The notes beneath the pieces are model-generated. The model had not been told where the DNA came from. It was given only the letters and a program-made list of their open reading frames with translations, and made no database searches. This document shows positions 7,521 through 16,428 of a stretch of 64,000 bases of DNA, in pieces (position 1 is the stretch's first letter; every line of letters begins with the position of its first letter). Position numbers and translations under genes: made by a program. The DNA comes from Sphingomonadales bacterium. Its GTDB lineage: Bacteria > Pseudomonadota > Alphaproteobacteria > Sphingomonadales > Sphingomonadaceae. The stretch spans positions 248,001-312,000 of the forward strand of contig JADKCA010000004.1 of assembly GCA_016714795.1 (NCBI GenBank), read 5' to 3'.

Positions 7521-10226
7521 CTACGGGCTTTGTGCCCGCTGGACCTGCGGTTCGGCTTCGATCGTGCCGAGCCGCGCAATCGGCGTCTTCCCGCTGACGG
7601 TGGCGCTGCCTGTCAACTGGGTGCGAATCCGTGCCGCATCGGCAGACAGGCTGGCCACGCGCACGCTGTACCGGCCATAGGGCACCGATTCGAACAGGAA
7701 ATAGCCATCATATTCGGTGCGCGTCCGCCCGATGACGACGCCCGCTGCATCGACCAGCTCCAGATCGACACCTTCCAGCTTGCCGCCGCCGGTGCGCACC
7801 AGCGTGCCATCCACTTCGCCCGCGCTCACCAGCGGCAATTCCACATGGCTGACGATGCCGGGGCGGGGATGGATGACCATGCCGGGACCAGAGGGCTGTA
7901 CCATCGGATCAGGCAGGGTGCTGCCATCGACGCCGATCAGCAGCGCTTGATAGGGCTGGATGCCATCCACGATCACCTGACCCTTCGCATCGCTCAGCCG
8001 CTCGACCGGAACGCGCCCGGCGGTCAGCTGCACATCGGGTTCGGCAGGCTCGTCCGGCTGGCGGATGCCATCGCCATTCACATCGCGATAGATGGTGGCC
8101 AGCACCTGCCCCTGCGTGGCCAGCCGTTCGGAGGTCATGCGGATATGGCCGGGCCGGGCCGGATCAGCCCCCAGGCTGAAGGCCAGATTGAGCCCGGCGG
8201 AGAGCGCGCCATCGCTGCCGGCCCCAAGCGACGCGGTCACGGCGACCTTTTTGAACTGGCGGACATAACCGATGGCCCCGCGCAGCCGCTTGTTAGGGCC
8301 TTCATACCCGATTTCCGCGCGCCAGCTGCCGCCATGGCGGTCACCGGATTCGCGGCCGCCCCATTCCCCGACAATATCCAGACTTTCAAAGCGCGCCTGC
8401 GGCTTCAGTCGGAACCGGCCTTCGGTGCGCACCCGCACCCGGCCGATGCGGGCGTTGGCGAGCATCGAGGTTTCAATCTGGTCCGCAGGATCGGGGCCGA
8501 TGCGGTTGCGATGGCTGCGCCAGTCCAGCCGCCCGGTCACCGACATGCGCCCGATAGAGGCGGACGTGCGGAACCCGGCCTCGCGCGCCTGATCGCCATT
8601 GGCATAGGTAACCAGCCTGGCCTCGCCCCGCATTGGCACCATCGTCTTGCCAAACATCAGCGCATGATCGACCGACACCTCATGGATGCCCTTCATGATA
8701 CCATATATCCTATCGGACTGGAATGCGCCGCGCGCATTGATGCTCTCCACTTCGAAGCTGGTCCGCCCGAGTTGGCCGAGCAGCTGCGCGCGAACGGCGG
8801 TGCCGCCGTTGAAGGTCGTGGCTGCGGAAAATTCAGCGAGCGTTGGCCCCAAGGTCCGGCGGACCGACACTTCGCCATAATTGGCGGTGGTGCCATCCAG
8901 CCGGGTGAGGCGATGGGCATAGGCCGAAAGTGACGTCATGGTGTCGAGCCCGCGTTCAAACCCCGCCGTCGCCCGCCAGCCGCTGCGCCGCGCAATATAG
9001 GGCGTGCCGAAGCGGATCAGGTCTTTCCCTTCCTGCACCACGCCCGCCCAATACCAGGTCTGCCGGGGCGGGATCGAATCCGCGCCGACCGAAACGCTGC
9101 GCTCCTCCCGTCGCACCTGTCCCTGTGGCCCGTAGAGCACCACCTCAAACCGGTTCTGCCCGTAACTCAGCGGCACATCCAGAAATTCGTATCGCCCGTC
9201 CGCCCGGTTGGAGGCGAAGGCGAGCAATTCGCCATTGCGATAGAGTTCGGCATCCCAGCCGCTGGGCAATTCGCCCCGGAAGTCGGTGCGATCAAAGCTG
9301 GCGGGCATTTGCAGCGGCCGATTGGTGATGAATCCCCCGCGCCCCGCGCCCGATTGGGCCACCAGCGGCGTGGAAAAGCCGCTGACGTCACCCACGGCGA
9401 TCTGCGTAGCATTGAGCGGCCCCAGCATCTTGCCATCCGGATCGATGCGATACGCCTTCACGCGCAGCGATTCCGGCGTTCCCATCCGGTTTCCGGCCAG
9501 TCGCGCATCATAAGCGACCGGGCCGATCTCTCCGGCTGCATAAACTTCATAGCCAAAGCGGTGTTCCATCGCCGAACGGCCGTTGGAACGCCCCGTACCT
9601 GCCGTCATGACGACATCCAGCGAAGGCAGGGTAACAGCCTTCATCACGGTGCGCGCCTGCGGCAGGCTGGCGAGGTCAAACGTCATCGTCGGGCGGATTT
9701 TGGCCGCCCGGTTGCGCCGTTCGATCGCCATTTCCACCGGCAGGCGCGTGTCTGACCGGATGACAAGCACCGCATTGGTCTGATCCGCATCAAGCGTGAC
9801 CCCCATCCATTCGGACAGGCGCTTGACCGAGACGCACCAGCCTTCGGGCGCGTCATAGACGTCGCCAGCGGCCAGGTGCGTTGATTTGTTCATGATTTGT
9901 ACTGTGTTGGCTTCACGATCAAGCACGATCGTGCGCCGCTCATCGAACATCCAGCCAGTTGCGCGGCGCAACTTCTTGTCCAACCGCACCGGCAGATCGA
10001 GAGTCATGATGGTATCTGCCAGATCGACGCACACGCCATCGGGCGTGGCATAGCCGCGAATCCCTTCTCCCAGCCGGTATTTGCCCAGCCGGGCGTCCAG
10101 AAGGACGGCATCGTCGCTATTCGGCTTCCAGTCAGGCGCAGCGAGCCCCGGTTGCGCAGCCACGGCCCCGAAAAGGGCAAACGCGCCCATCAGAGCGCGT
10201 TTGAAAGGGCCGGACCGGGGTTTCAC
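7521..10226 (-). CDS. Usher-like outer-membrane assembly protein with C-terminal SdrD-B/carboxypeptidase-like repeats
   Basis: The product has 901 residues with a signal peptide ending near residue 29. The N-terminal 200 residues resemble a copper-amine-oxidase-N-like or usher N-terminal module. Then come the usher-like segments GDVSGFSTPLV, RGGFITNRPL, FDRTDFRGELPSGWDAELYR and LSYGQNRFEVVLYGPQGQ, followed by strand-rich sequence compatible with a beta-barrel. The C-terminal 200 residues include IYRDVNGDGIRQPDEP, typical of SdrD-B-like folds, and a DGYFLFESVPYGRYSVRV carboxypeptidase-regulatory-like segment. It lies 30 bp after a PapD-type chaperone and is read with the DUF4402 genes. I infer that it exports or assembles the DUF4402 subunits. 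It is not a textbook FimD. Confidence 0.72.
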   Translation of the reverse strand: MKPRSGPFKRALMGAFALFGAVAAQPGLAAPDWKPNSDDAVLLDARLGKYRLGEGIRGYATPDGVCVDLADTIMTLDLPVRLDKKLRRATGWMFDERRTIVLDREANTVQIMNKSTHLAAGDVYDAPEGWCVSVKRLSEWMGVTLDADQTNAVLVIRSDTRLPVEMAIERRNRAAKIRPTMTFDLASLPQARTVMKAVTLPSLDVVMTAGTGRSNGRSAMEHRFGYEVYAAGEIGPVAYDARLAGNRMGTPESLRVKAYRIDPDGKMLGPLNATQIAVGDVSGFSTPLVAQSGAGRGGFITNRPLQMPASFDRTDFRGELPSGWDAELYRNGELLAFASNRADGRYEFLDVPLSYGQNRFEVVLYGPQGQVRREERSVSVGADSIPPRQTWYWAGVVQEGKDLIRFGTPYIARRSGWRATAGFERGLDTMTSLSAYAHRLTRLDGTTANYGEVSVRRTLGPTLAEFSAATTFNGGTAVRAQLLGQLGRTSFEVESINARGAFQSDRIYGIMKGIHEVSVDHALMFGKTMVPMRGEARLVTYANGDQAREAGFRTSASIGRMSVTGRLDWRSHRNRIGPDPADQIETSMLANARIGRVRVRTEGRFRLKPQARFESLDIVGEWGGRESGDRHGGSWRAEIGYEGPNKRLRGAIGYVRQFKKVAVTASLGAGSDGALSAGLNLAFSLGADPARPGHIRMTSERLATQGQVLATIYRDVNGDGIRQPDEPAEPDVQLTAGRVPVERLSDAKGQVIVDGIQPYQALLIGVDGSTLPDPMVQPSGPGMVIHPRPGIVSHVELPLVSAGEVDGTLVRTGGGKLEGVDLELVDAAGVVIGRTRTEYDGYFLFESVPYGRYSVRVASLSADAARIRTQLTGSATVSGKTPIARLGTIEAEPQVQRAQSP

Positions 10227-10256
10227 GGTGGCTGTCCTGGTGTCTGCGTCCGCCGC

Positions 10257-11081
10257 TTAGCGGATCGCCCCCTTATATTCGGCAATCAGCCGGTTATCGG
10301 CGGGGTCATCTTCCAGATACTGGATGGTGGCCGGACCTTTGAGCTTTTCAGCAAGCTCGGGCGGGACGGGCAGAATGACGTCACGTTCAGCCGTTTCGGC
10401 ATAAATGGCCAGCCCGCGCGCTTCATAGAGCGGATCGGACACGCCGGGGCGCGTCACGCGGATGCGGCCATAGGTGGATTTGGTACCGGTGCGCTTCATA
10501 TGCACCTTGAGCGCGGGGCCATCGGGCGTCTGGGTGATTTCGGCATCGCCCATCGTCACCTGCGCGTTGAGATCCCCTTTGCGGACGATCACCGGAATGG
10601 TGATGCCGTAAATGGGCGTGATCTGGACCGTCAGGCCAGAAGCGGGCTTGTTCGTGTCCTCCACCGGCTTGGCATCCGGGATCGCGCGGATCAGCATATG
10701 GACGCGATACTCGCCATCGGCCAGATCTTCGGGCGGACGCACGCTGACGCGCACCGATTGCGGCTGGTTGGGGGCCAGCACCACACGGCGCGGGGCATAG
10801 CTGATCATCGAAAGCGTCTTGGCTTCGCGCTCATTGACCTGATCTTCGGCAATTTCTTCCAGAGACCCGTCAGGATTCATCCGCCGGGCGACGAGCGTGA
10901 TCCGGTAGGTCGCGGTTTCTGCGCCGATATTGTTGATGATGACTTCAGTCCCCCGCGCGCCATCGAGCACGACGCGTGTCGGCGCGACCAGCAGGTCGCC
11001 CGCCGCCCGCACCGGAGCCGGAGCCAAAGCTGCCAGACTGAACGCCGTGCCTGCAATCAGGGGCCATTTATGCCGAATCAT
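10257..11081 (-). CDS. PapD-type periplasmic fimbrial chaperone
   Basis: The ATG at 11081 is chosen because a GGGAG ribosome site lies about ten bases upstream and it directly begins a signal peptide ending near residue 26 (VRAAG). The 274-residue protein has the N-terminal beta-sandwich pattern of pilus chaperones: LLVAPTRVVLDGARGTEVIINN, then SYAPRRVVLAPNQPQSVRVSVR with the Arg/Pro-rich G1-like strand, and a C-terminal beta domain. It would hold DUF4402 subunits in the periplasm for delivery to the usher-like protein encoded 30 bp downstream. The unusual length of the C-terminal half separates it from classical PapD. Confidence 0.82.
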   Translation of the reverse strand: MIRHKWPLIAGTAFSLAALAPAPVRAAGDLLVAPTRVVLDGARGTEVIINNIGAETATYRITLVARRMNPDGSLEEIAEDQVNEREAKTLSMISYAPRRVVLAPNQPQSVRVSVRPPEDLADGEYRVHMLIRAIPDAKPVEDTNKPASGLTVQITPIYGITIPVIVRKGDLNAQVTMGDAEITQTPDGPALKVHMKRTGTKSTYGRIRVTRPGVSDPLYEARGLAIYAETAERDVILPVPPELAEKLKGPATIQYLEDDPADNRLIAEYKGAIR

Positions 11082-11182
11082 CACAATCTCCCGAATTCGG
11101 CCATCCATGGTGGATGGCACGCACACTTCACTCGATCGTCATTATGGGCGGATATGGTTGACAGACTGCTAACCGGCCCACG

Positions 11183-11224
11183 AAAAAACCCGCCGCGAGC
11201 GCAAGGCTGGCGGCGGGCCGTTTT
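11183..11224 (-). terminator. Rho-independent terminator after DUF4402 pilin gene
   Basis: An eight-base perfect stem CCCGCCGC (11189-11196) / GCGGCGGG (11210-11217) has a run of six A on the left, which reads as T6 on the minus strand, and TTTT on the right. It sits 34 bp after the pilin stop and before the chaperone start. It should therefore end most minus-strand transcripts after the pilin and may act in both directions. Confidence 0.85.
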
Positions 11225-11257
11225 CGGATCCGCTTCGGGGTGCGGATCAATCAGATA

Positions 11258-11755
11258 TTACTGATAGTTGACGGTCACCGAGTAGGAACCGGTATAGTCG
11301 CCTTCAGCCTGGTTGGCACCGACGCTGAGCGTGCCGCCAACCGTGAAGGAACCCGCACCACCCGTCAGGGTCACGGTGCCGGCGCTGAAGGTCAGCGTGC
11401 CGACGCCCATCGAGTTGGCGCCCGACGTCACCGAGAACGGACCGGTGCCAGCGGCGACGGTGACGATCTGGCCGGCGGTGCCGGTCACGTTGAACGCGCC
11501 CGCATTCGGCGTGCCGATGCAGGTGGTGACGCCGCAGGTCACGCCGCCAGCCGAGCTGACAACAACCGTGGCAGCCGATGCCGACGGAACGATCACACCG
11601 AAATCGAGATCGGCAGAGCTGGTGACGGTGAGCGGCAGCAGAACCTTTGCGGTCGCGGTGCCCGTGCCGGTTGCGGCCTGAGCGGAAGCGGAACCGAGGA
11701 GTGCAACTGCAACAACAGAAGCAGCAACTGCCGACTTGATAGCATTGAATTTCAT
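11258..11755 (-). CDS. DUF4402 major pilin-like surface protein
   Basis: The 165-residue exported protein has a signal peptide ending near residue 28 (SAQAA). The mature part is low in charge and rich in Gly, Thr, Ser and Val with alternating strand pattern, ending in GDYTGSYSVTVNYQ, the typical DUF4402 C-terminus. TADLDFG-like start motifs (SSADLDFGVIV) are seen, and one Cys pair (CGVTTC) could form a small disulfide loop. An AAGGGAA ribosome site precedes the ATG. A strong terminator follows, which fits high, separate expression of a structural subunit with less readthrough into chaperone and usher genes. The pilus role is inferred from neighbours. Confidence 0.82.
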   Translation of the reverse strand: MKFNAIKSAVAASVVAVALLGSASAQAATGTGTATAKVLLPLTVTSSADLDFGVIVPSASAATVVVSSAGGVTCGVTTCIGTPNAGAFNVTGTAGQIVTVAAGTGPFSVTSGANSMGVGTLTFSAGTVTLTGGAGSFTVGGTLSVGANQAEGDYTGSYSVTVNYQ

Positions 11756-11921
11756 GACTGTTCCCTTGCGTTAAAAAATTCGCCAATTCCCTGAATGGCT
11801 TGCCGTCCCCTTCGGACCTCCACCATTCATGAATGCCTTTTGGGCACGACTCTTTCAGATTTTGCTTTCAAGCTTGGTTAACGGGGCGTTCATTCTCCAC
11901 AGCGTGACAGCCCCCCCCCGC

Positions 11922-12410
11922 TCACTCGTAATCCGCTGTAATTGCAAAGTTTCCCTTGAACTCGCCATTGTCGGCCTCATCGGCGCGAAAGCTGCCGGCA
12001 AAGGGGAAGGAAAATTGGCCGAGCGCATCCAGCGTGATGACCGGCGCGATCTGTGCACTGAACAGCGCGGCCACCGACTTGTTGCCCTGGCGCGCGCGCA
12101 TCGTGATCTTGTCCGGCAAGCTGACGCGCACCCGCGCAAAGGGCCGCCCCGATATGCGCGCACGCCCGGTAAAGTAGGAACTGCCAACAACAACCAGCCC
12201 GCCGGTTGTGCGGCGCATTCCAGTGACAGGATCAAGCTCGATCGTGCCGCCGCCCCGCGCATCATGGGCGGCGGTGCCGAAGCTGATGTCTGAATCAATT
12301 TCAACGCGCAGAGCCTGCCCGCCGCCCTGTTGCGCATGGACGGGAACGGGCGCACCCAAGCCTGCGCAGGCCAAAGCGACCGGGATGAGCCATGTCTGTC
12401 CGCGTTTCAT
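11922..12410 (-). CDS. Second DUF4402 subunit-like exported protein
   Basis: The 162-residue protein has a signal peptide ending near residue 26 (PVHAQ). A DUF4402-like body follows: SDISFGTAA near the mature N-terminus, a central GRPFARVRVSLPDKITM segment, and a C-terminal GEFKGNFAITADYE strand. It is more charged than the pilin downstream and lacks its Cys pair, so it may be a tip, anchor or minor subunit. It starts the four-gene fibre locus and diverges from the penicillin-binding protein gene across 110 bp. The 166-bp gap to the next gene contains a 12-bp palindrome CATTCATGAATG (11824-11835). Confidence 0.75.
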   Translation of the reverse strand: MKRGQTWLIPVALACAGLGAPVPVHAQQGGGQALRVEIDSDISFGTAAHDARGGGTIELDPVTGMRRTTGGLVVVGSSYFTGRARISGRPFARVRVSLPDKITMRARQGNKSVAALFSAQIAPVITLDALGQFSFPFAGSFRADEADNGEFKGNFAITADYE

Positions 12411-12520
12411 GACCGGAAATTTAAAACACCCGCCTCAACAAAGGGTTAAGCAGGCGTGAATCCGGACGCTCCGTTCCGCTGCACGCGGCGCTTGCCCATA
12501 TTCCAGCGAATCGCTAGACC

Positions 12521-14512
12521 ATGAGCAGCATGGCGAGGAGCAGACAATCCCGACCCCCGGCCCGCCGTGGCTGGTTCGCGCAGACACTGCGCTATGGCCT
12601 ATATGCAACGCTGCTGGGGCTGATCATCCTGTCTGTCACGGTGGCGACGGTCTGGTCCTCGCTGCCCGGCTATTCCGAAATGCGCCAATCGCCCAACGGC
12701 CAGATGGTGCGCGTGCGCGCGGTGGACGGCACGGTGATTGTCGCCATGGGGCCGGTTTATGGCGAGTGGATCGAATACAGGTCCATTCCCAAATCCATGG
12801 TGGATGCCATGGTTTCGGTGGAAGACCGGCGCTTCCGCAACCATCCCGGCATTGATCCCATCGGCATTGCCCGCTCGGTCATGGTGCGGGTGCAGGAAGG
12901 CCGCTGGAAACAGGGCGGCTCCACCATCACCCAGCAGCTGGCGCGCAACATCTTCCTGAACAACAACAAGAATTTCGGGCGCAAGGCGCGCGAGATCGTC
13001 TATGCGCTGGCGCTGGAGGCCAAGTTCAGCAAGGACCAGATTCTCGAACTCTATCTCAACCGCGTCTATTTTGGCGGCGGGGCCTATGGCATTGATGCCG
13101 CCAGTCGCAAATTCTTCGGCCATCCCGCCAAATCGCTCGATCTCGCCGAATCGGCGATCATTGCCGGGCTGGTGAAGGCCCCGTCCAGCTATTCACCCAC
13201 GGCCGATGCCAAGGCCGCCATTGGCCGCGCCGGCGTGGTGCTCGAATCGATGACCAAGGCCGGGGTGCTCACGCCGATGGAAGCCGCGCGGGTGCGCCCG
13301 CAGGATGTGAAGCTGGCCCCCGAAGCCAAGCAGAACAGCGTCCGCTATTTCACCGACTGGGCCTTGCCCGAACTCGACACACTGATCGAAGAGACGGACG
13401 AGCCCATCGACGTCTGGACGACGCTGGACCTGAAGATGCAGAGCGCCGCAGATGCTGCCATTCGCGCCAATGTGCCCGGCGGCGCGCAAGGGGCGCTTGT
13501 CGCGATGGACCGGGACGGGGCGGTGCGCGCGATGGTGGGCGGCACCGATTATGTCACCTCCATCTACAACCGCTCGACCCAGGCCGTTCGCCAGCCGGGC
13601 TCTGCGTTCAAACTGTTCGTTTATCTGGCCGCGCTGGAAGCGGGCTTCACCGTCAATTCCAAAGTGGTGGACGAGCCGGTGGAAATCGGCGGATGGAGCC
13701 CCAAGAACAGCAGCGGGCGCTTTTCCGGCGAGATCGACCTGCGCACCGCCTTTGCCTATTCGATCAACACCGTGGCGGCCAAGCTGGGCAGCGAAGTGGG
13801 CACCTCCGCCATTGCCGACATGGCGCGCCGCTTCGGCATCTCCACCCCGCTCAACACGCATCCGTCCATGGTGCTGGGCACGGCCGATGTCCGCCTGCTT
13901 GACATGACCCGCGCTTATGCCGGAGTGGCGGCCAAGGGCACTGCGCTCTCTCCCTATGGCATCGTCAAGGTGACGACCGACAAGGGCCGCGTACTCTATA
14001 CCCACCGGGCCGACCTGTCGAAGCAGGTGGTTGCGCCGCATGTCTCCGGCCAGATGATCGATCTGCTGCAGACCGCCGTGAACACCGGCACCGGCAAGGC
14101 CGCCGCCATCGGGAGACCCGCAGCGGGCAAGACCGGCACCACCTCTTCCAACAAGGATGGCTGGTTCATGGGCTTTTCCAGCGGTCTGACAACGGGCGTG
14201 TGGATGGGCCGCGATGATGCGCGGCCGGTGCGCGATCTGCAAGGCGGCCGCGCGCCTGCCAAAGCCTGGTCCGCGTTCATGCGGGTGGCCGTGGCCGGCC
14301 GCAAGGTGGAGCCGTTCGACACCAATGTGAAATTGCCCGAATGGCAGCTGGAAACCGACGAGGAAGCCTATTTCGGCGATCCGGACAATGGTGCCTTTGT
14401 GGACAAGGGCGGCGACCCGCTGCCCGCACCCGAAGGCGATCCCGATCCGCAAGGCGGCGATTCAGGCCCGCAGACGATGGAAGAGCTGCTGGAGGAACAG
14501 GCTCCGAATTGA
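12521..14512 (+). CDS. Class A penicillin-binding protein (transglycosylase/transpeptidase)
   Basis: This bifunctional peptidoglycan synthase has 663 residues. One membrane anchor lies near residues 25-48. The GT51 transglycosylase domain has EDRRF at about residue 101 and GGSTITQQLARN near 132. The transpeptidase domain has the active-site serine in SAFK (Ser361), the SxN motif SIN, and KTGTT starting at about residue 537. The C-terminal tail (last 40 residues) is acidic and Gly/Pro-rich and probably disordered in the periplasm. At 663 residues it is shorter than PBP1a and resembles the compact PBP1c/PBP2d-like class. It stands alone between the fibre locus and a convergent gene. Confidence 0.95.
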   Translation: MSSMARSRQSRPPARRGWFAQTLRYGLYATLLGLIILSVTVATVWSSLPGYSEMRQSPNGQMVRVRAVDGTVIVAMGPVYGEWIEYRSIPKSMVDAMVSVEDRRFRNHPGIDPIGIARSVMVRVQEGRWKQGGSTITQQLARNIFLNNNKNFGRKAREIVYALALEAKFSKDQILELYLNRVYFGGGAYGIDAASRKFFGHPAKSLDLAESAIIAGLVKAPSSYSPTADAKAAIGRAGVVLESMTKAGVLTPMEAARVRPQDVKLAPEAKQNSVRYFTDWALPELDTLIEETDEPIDVWTTLDLKMQSAADAAIRANVPGGAQGALVAMDRDGAVRAMVGGTDYVTSIYNRSTQAVRQPGSAFKLFVYLAALEAGFTVNSKVVDEPVEIGGWSPKNSSGRFSGEIDLRTAFAYSINTVAAKLGSEVGTSAIADMARRFGISTPLNTHPSMVLGTADVRLLDMTRAYAGVAAKGTALSPYGIVKVTTDKGRVLYTHRADLSKQVVAPHVSGQMIDLLQTAVNTGTGKAAAIGRPAAGKTGTTSSNKDGWFMGFSSGLTTGVWMGRDDARPVRDLQGGRAPAKAWSAFMRVAVAGRKVEPFDTNVKLPEWQLETDEEAYFGDPDNGAFVDKGGDPLPAPEGDPDPQGGDSGPQTMEELLEEQAPN

Positions 14513-14613
14513 GGGGGAGACGGCCTGGCTTTGCGGCACATCTGACTTTGTGCTCCGTCGTTCGCCGAAGTACAGAATAGCGCGTGAAATGGCGGATGAA
14601 GCGATGTTCGGCC

Positions 14614-15330
14614 TCACCCCTTCCCGAACGCGTGAAGCCCCTTGCCATGCGCTGAAAGCCAGCGGCGTTCGGCAGCCGGATTGCGGCCCAGCAGCGCCTG
14701 CACCAGCGCATGAAAGGCGCGACCGTGATTCATATGGACGCGGTGTGCGACTTCATGGGCGACCGTCGCTTCCATCACGGCATAGGGCGCAAGGATCAGC
14801 CGCCAGCTATAACGGATGGTGCCATCCACAGCACAGCTGCCCCAGCGCGAGACCGGATCTCCCACCCCCACCGCGCGCACCGAAACGCCAGCCAGCGCCG
14901 CATAACGCGCCGTTTCCTCCGTCAGCATGCGCTTCGCTTCGGCGCGCAGCCAGCGCAGCACCCGGCCTTCCAGACCGTCACGCGGGCCACCGGTGATCAG
15001 CCTGTCTCCGTCCCGCTTCATCCGGCGCGGGCGGCCTTCCGCCCAGTCCAGCACCACATTCTGCCCGGCCAGGCTGAACGCCATGCCCGGTTCCACCGGC
15101 TGCGGCATGGGCAGGCCCGCCAACTGCCCTTCCACCCAGCCGCGTTTCGATTCGACCCAGAGCAAGGCGGGCGCGAGCGGAGCGCGGCGTGGCAAAGTGA
15201 GGCGCACCACCGCTCCGCCTTCGGCCAGACGCAGGCTCATCCGCGCCGCCCGCGCCGAGCGGACGACTTTGAGGGGAACATCGCGATTGCCGGACCGGAA
15301 AACCGGTTCAGCCGCGCGGCTCGATGACAT
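14614..15330 (-). CDS. YgjP-like zinc metallopeptidase (M48-related)
   Basis: The ATG at 15330 lies inside the end of the YcgN-family gene and overlaps it by 23 bp. It begins MSSSRAAEP, and longer readings are the antisense-like part of the neighbour. The 238-residue protein has the YgjP/DUF45 architecture: RSARAARMSLR near the N-terminus, RWGSCAVDGTIRYSWRL in the middle, and the zinc site HEVAH (His192, His196) followed by NHGRAFH. Relatives are SprT-like cytoplasmic metalloproteases of uncertain substrate. It is the last gene of the SCO1-YcgN-YgjP overlapping set. Confidence 0.85.
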   Translation of the reverse strand: MSSSRAAEPVFRSGNRDVPLKVVRSARAARMSLRLAEGGAVVRLTLPRRAPLAPALLWVESKRGWVEGQLAGLPMPQPVEPGMAFSLAGQNVVLDWAEGRPRRMKRDGDRLITGGPRDGLEGRVLRWLRAEAKRMLTEETARYAALAGVSVRAVGVGDPVSRWGSCAVDGTIRYSWRLILAPYAVMEATVAHEVAHRVHMNHGRAFHALVQALLGRNPAAERRWLSAHGKGLHAFGKG

Positions 15331-15742
15331 GATCTTCCAGATGTTCGACATCATCTTCCGAAACCGTCCATCCCCGCACCGAAACGCCAGCGCGGTGCAC
15401 CGCGTCCCTGTCTCCGCAGACCAGATGGTGCCATTCAGGCAACAACATGCCGGCATCGACGCGCACATAGGCGCAGGTCTCCGGCAGCCAGTCAATCTCT
15501 GCCAGCTTGCGCGGGGTCAGCCGCATGCAATCGGGCACATGGGCGCGGCGGTTGCGATAATCGCTGCACTGGGCGGTGCGCCGGTCGAGCAGGCGGCAGG
15601 CGACATTGGTGTTCAGAAACTCGCCGGTTTCCTCATCCTCCAGCTTGTGGACGCAGCACAGGCCGCAACCATCGCACAGCGCTTCCCATTGCGCGCGGTC
15701 AAGCTGGTCCAGCCTGAGCTCTTCCCACCAGGGCCGGGTCAT
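15308..15742 (-). CDS. YcgN family cysteine-cluster protein (UPF0260)
   Basis: This is a 144-residue cytoplasmic protein of unknown function. The family-defining cluster CDGCGLCC (Cys23, Cys26, Cys29, Cys30) is near the N-terminus, with further cysteines at conserved places (ACRLLD, QCSDY, PDCMRL, ETCAYV). That pattern is compatible with metal or Fe-S binding, although no activity is established. It overlaps the SCO1 gene by four bases (ATGA) and the YgjP-like gene by 23 bp. Its length matches the family. Confidence 0.88.
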   Translation of the reverse strand: MTRPWWEELRLDQLDRAQWEALCDGCGLCCVHKLEDEETGEFLNTNVACRLLDRRTAQCSDYRNRRAHVPDCMRLTPRKLAEIDWLPETCAYVRVDAGMLLPEWHHLVCGDRDAVHRAGVSVRGWTVSEDDVEHLEDHVIEPRG

Positions 15743-16329
15743 TTCACCCAGCGGGCGAGTTCGGCGGCCACAAGCTTCGGCCCCTTGTCATGCGGGATGA
15801 CGGCGATGGGCGCACCATCCGGCCCGAACAGCATGGCGTTGCGCGTGTGGTTGACCAGATAGCTGCCATCGGGCTTCTTCTCGCCCAGCTGCGCATAGGC
15901 GCCATAAGCCTTCACCACCCGCGTGATCTCCGCCGGATCGCCAGTGAGGCCGATCAGCCGGGGATGAAAAGAGGCCACGAACTGGTGGAGCGCCACCGGC
16001 GTGTCGCGCACGGGATCAACCGTGATGAAGAGCGGCTGCACCTTGGCGGCGGTGGCGGCATTCTGCTTTTCCAGCGCGGCATAGCCCGCCATCAGCGCCT
16101 GCATATCCACCGGGCAGACATCCGGACAGAAGGTATAGCCGAAATAGACCAGCCGGTAAGTTCCGGCAAAATCGCTCTCCTTCACCGGCTTTCCGGCATC
16201 GCTGGTCAGCGCAAACGGCCCGCCGATCGCGGCCCCGGCCAATGGCGGCTTTTCAGGTGCGCCGCCCCCGCAGCCCCCCAGAAATAGGTTAAGCGACAGC
16301 AAGGTGGCCAGAAGAGTCCTGTTCAGCAT
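15739..16329 (-). CDS. SCO1/SenC-type copper chaperone lipoprotein
   Basis: SCO1 proteins deliver copper to, or reduce, the CuA site of cytochrome c oxidase in the periplasm. The ATG at 16329 starts a lipoprotein signal with lipobox LGGC (Cys20). The thioredoxin-like domain has CPDVC (Cys68, Cys72) and the third copper ligand in VNHTRN (His161). FITVDPVRDT is also typical. The protein has 196 residues. A four-base overlap couples it to the YcgN-family gene. No oxidase genes are in the window, so the target is inferred from the family. Confidence 0.92.
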   Translation of the reverse strand: MLNRTLLATLLSLNLFLGGCGGGAPEKPPLAGAAIGGPFALTSDAGKPVKESDFAGTYRLVYFGYTFCPDVCPVDMQALMAGYAALEKQNAATAAKVQPLFITVDPVRDTPVALHQFVASFHPRLIGLTGDPAEITRVVKAYGAYAQLGEKKPDGSYLVNHTRNAMLFGPDGAPIAVIPHDKGPKLVAAELARWVK

Positions 16330-16428
16330 AGAGCCAGCCTTGCTTTGCGATTGTCCGCAGCGCAAGGGTTGATTTCGACTCGCCAGACCCGCCGGGTCCG
16401 GCAGGGGGCACCAACAGGGACGGGGCAC

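Noticed and set aside
7440..8933. Long plus-strand open frame (497 codons) opposite the usher-like gene
   Set aside because: It overlaps the tRNA and runs antisense to a gene with a signal peptide and usher motifs. Its His/Arg/Ala-rich translation has no domain.
13193..14452. Minus-strand open frame (419 codons) opposite the penicillin-binding protein
   Set aside because: It is antisense to a protein with complete catalytic motifs, and its translation is the His/Gly/Arg-rich type typical of GC-rich shadow frames.
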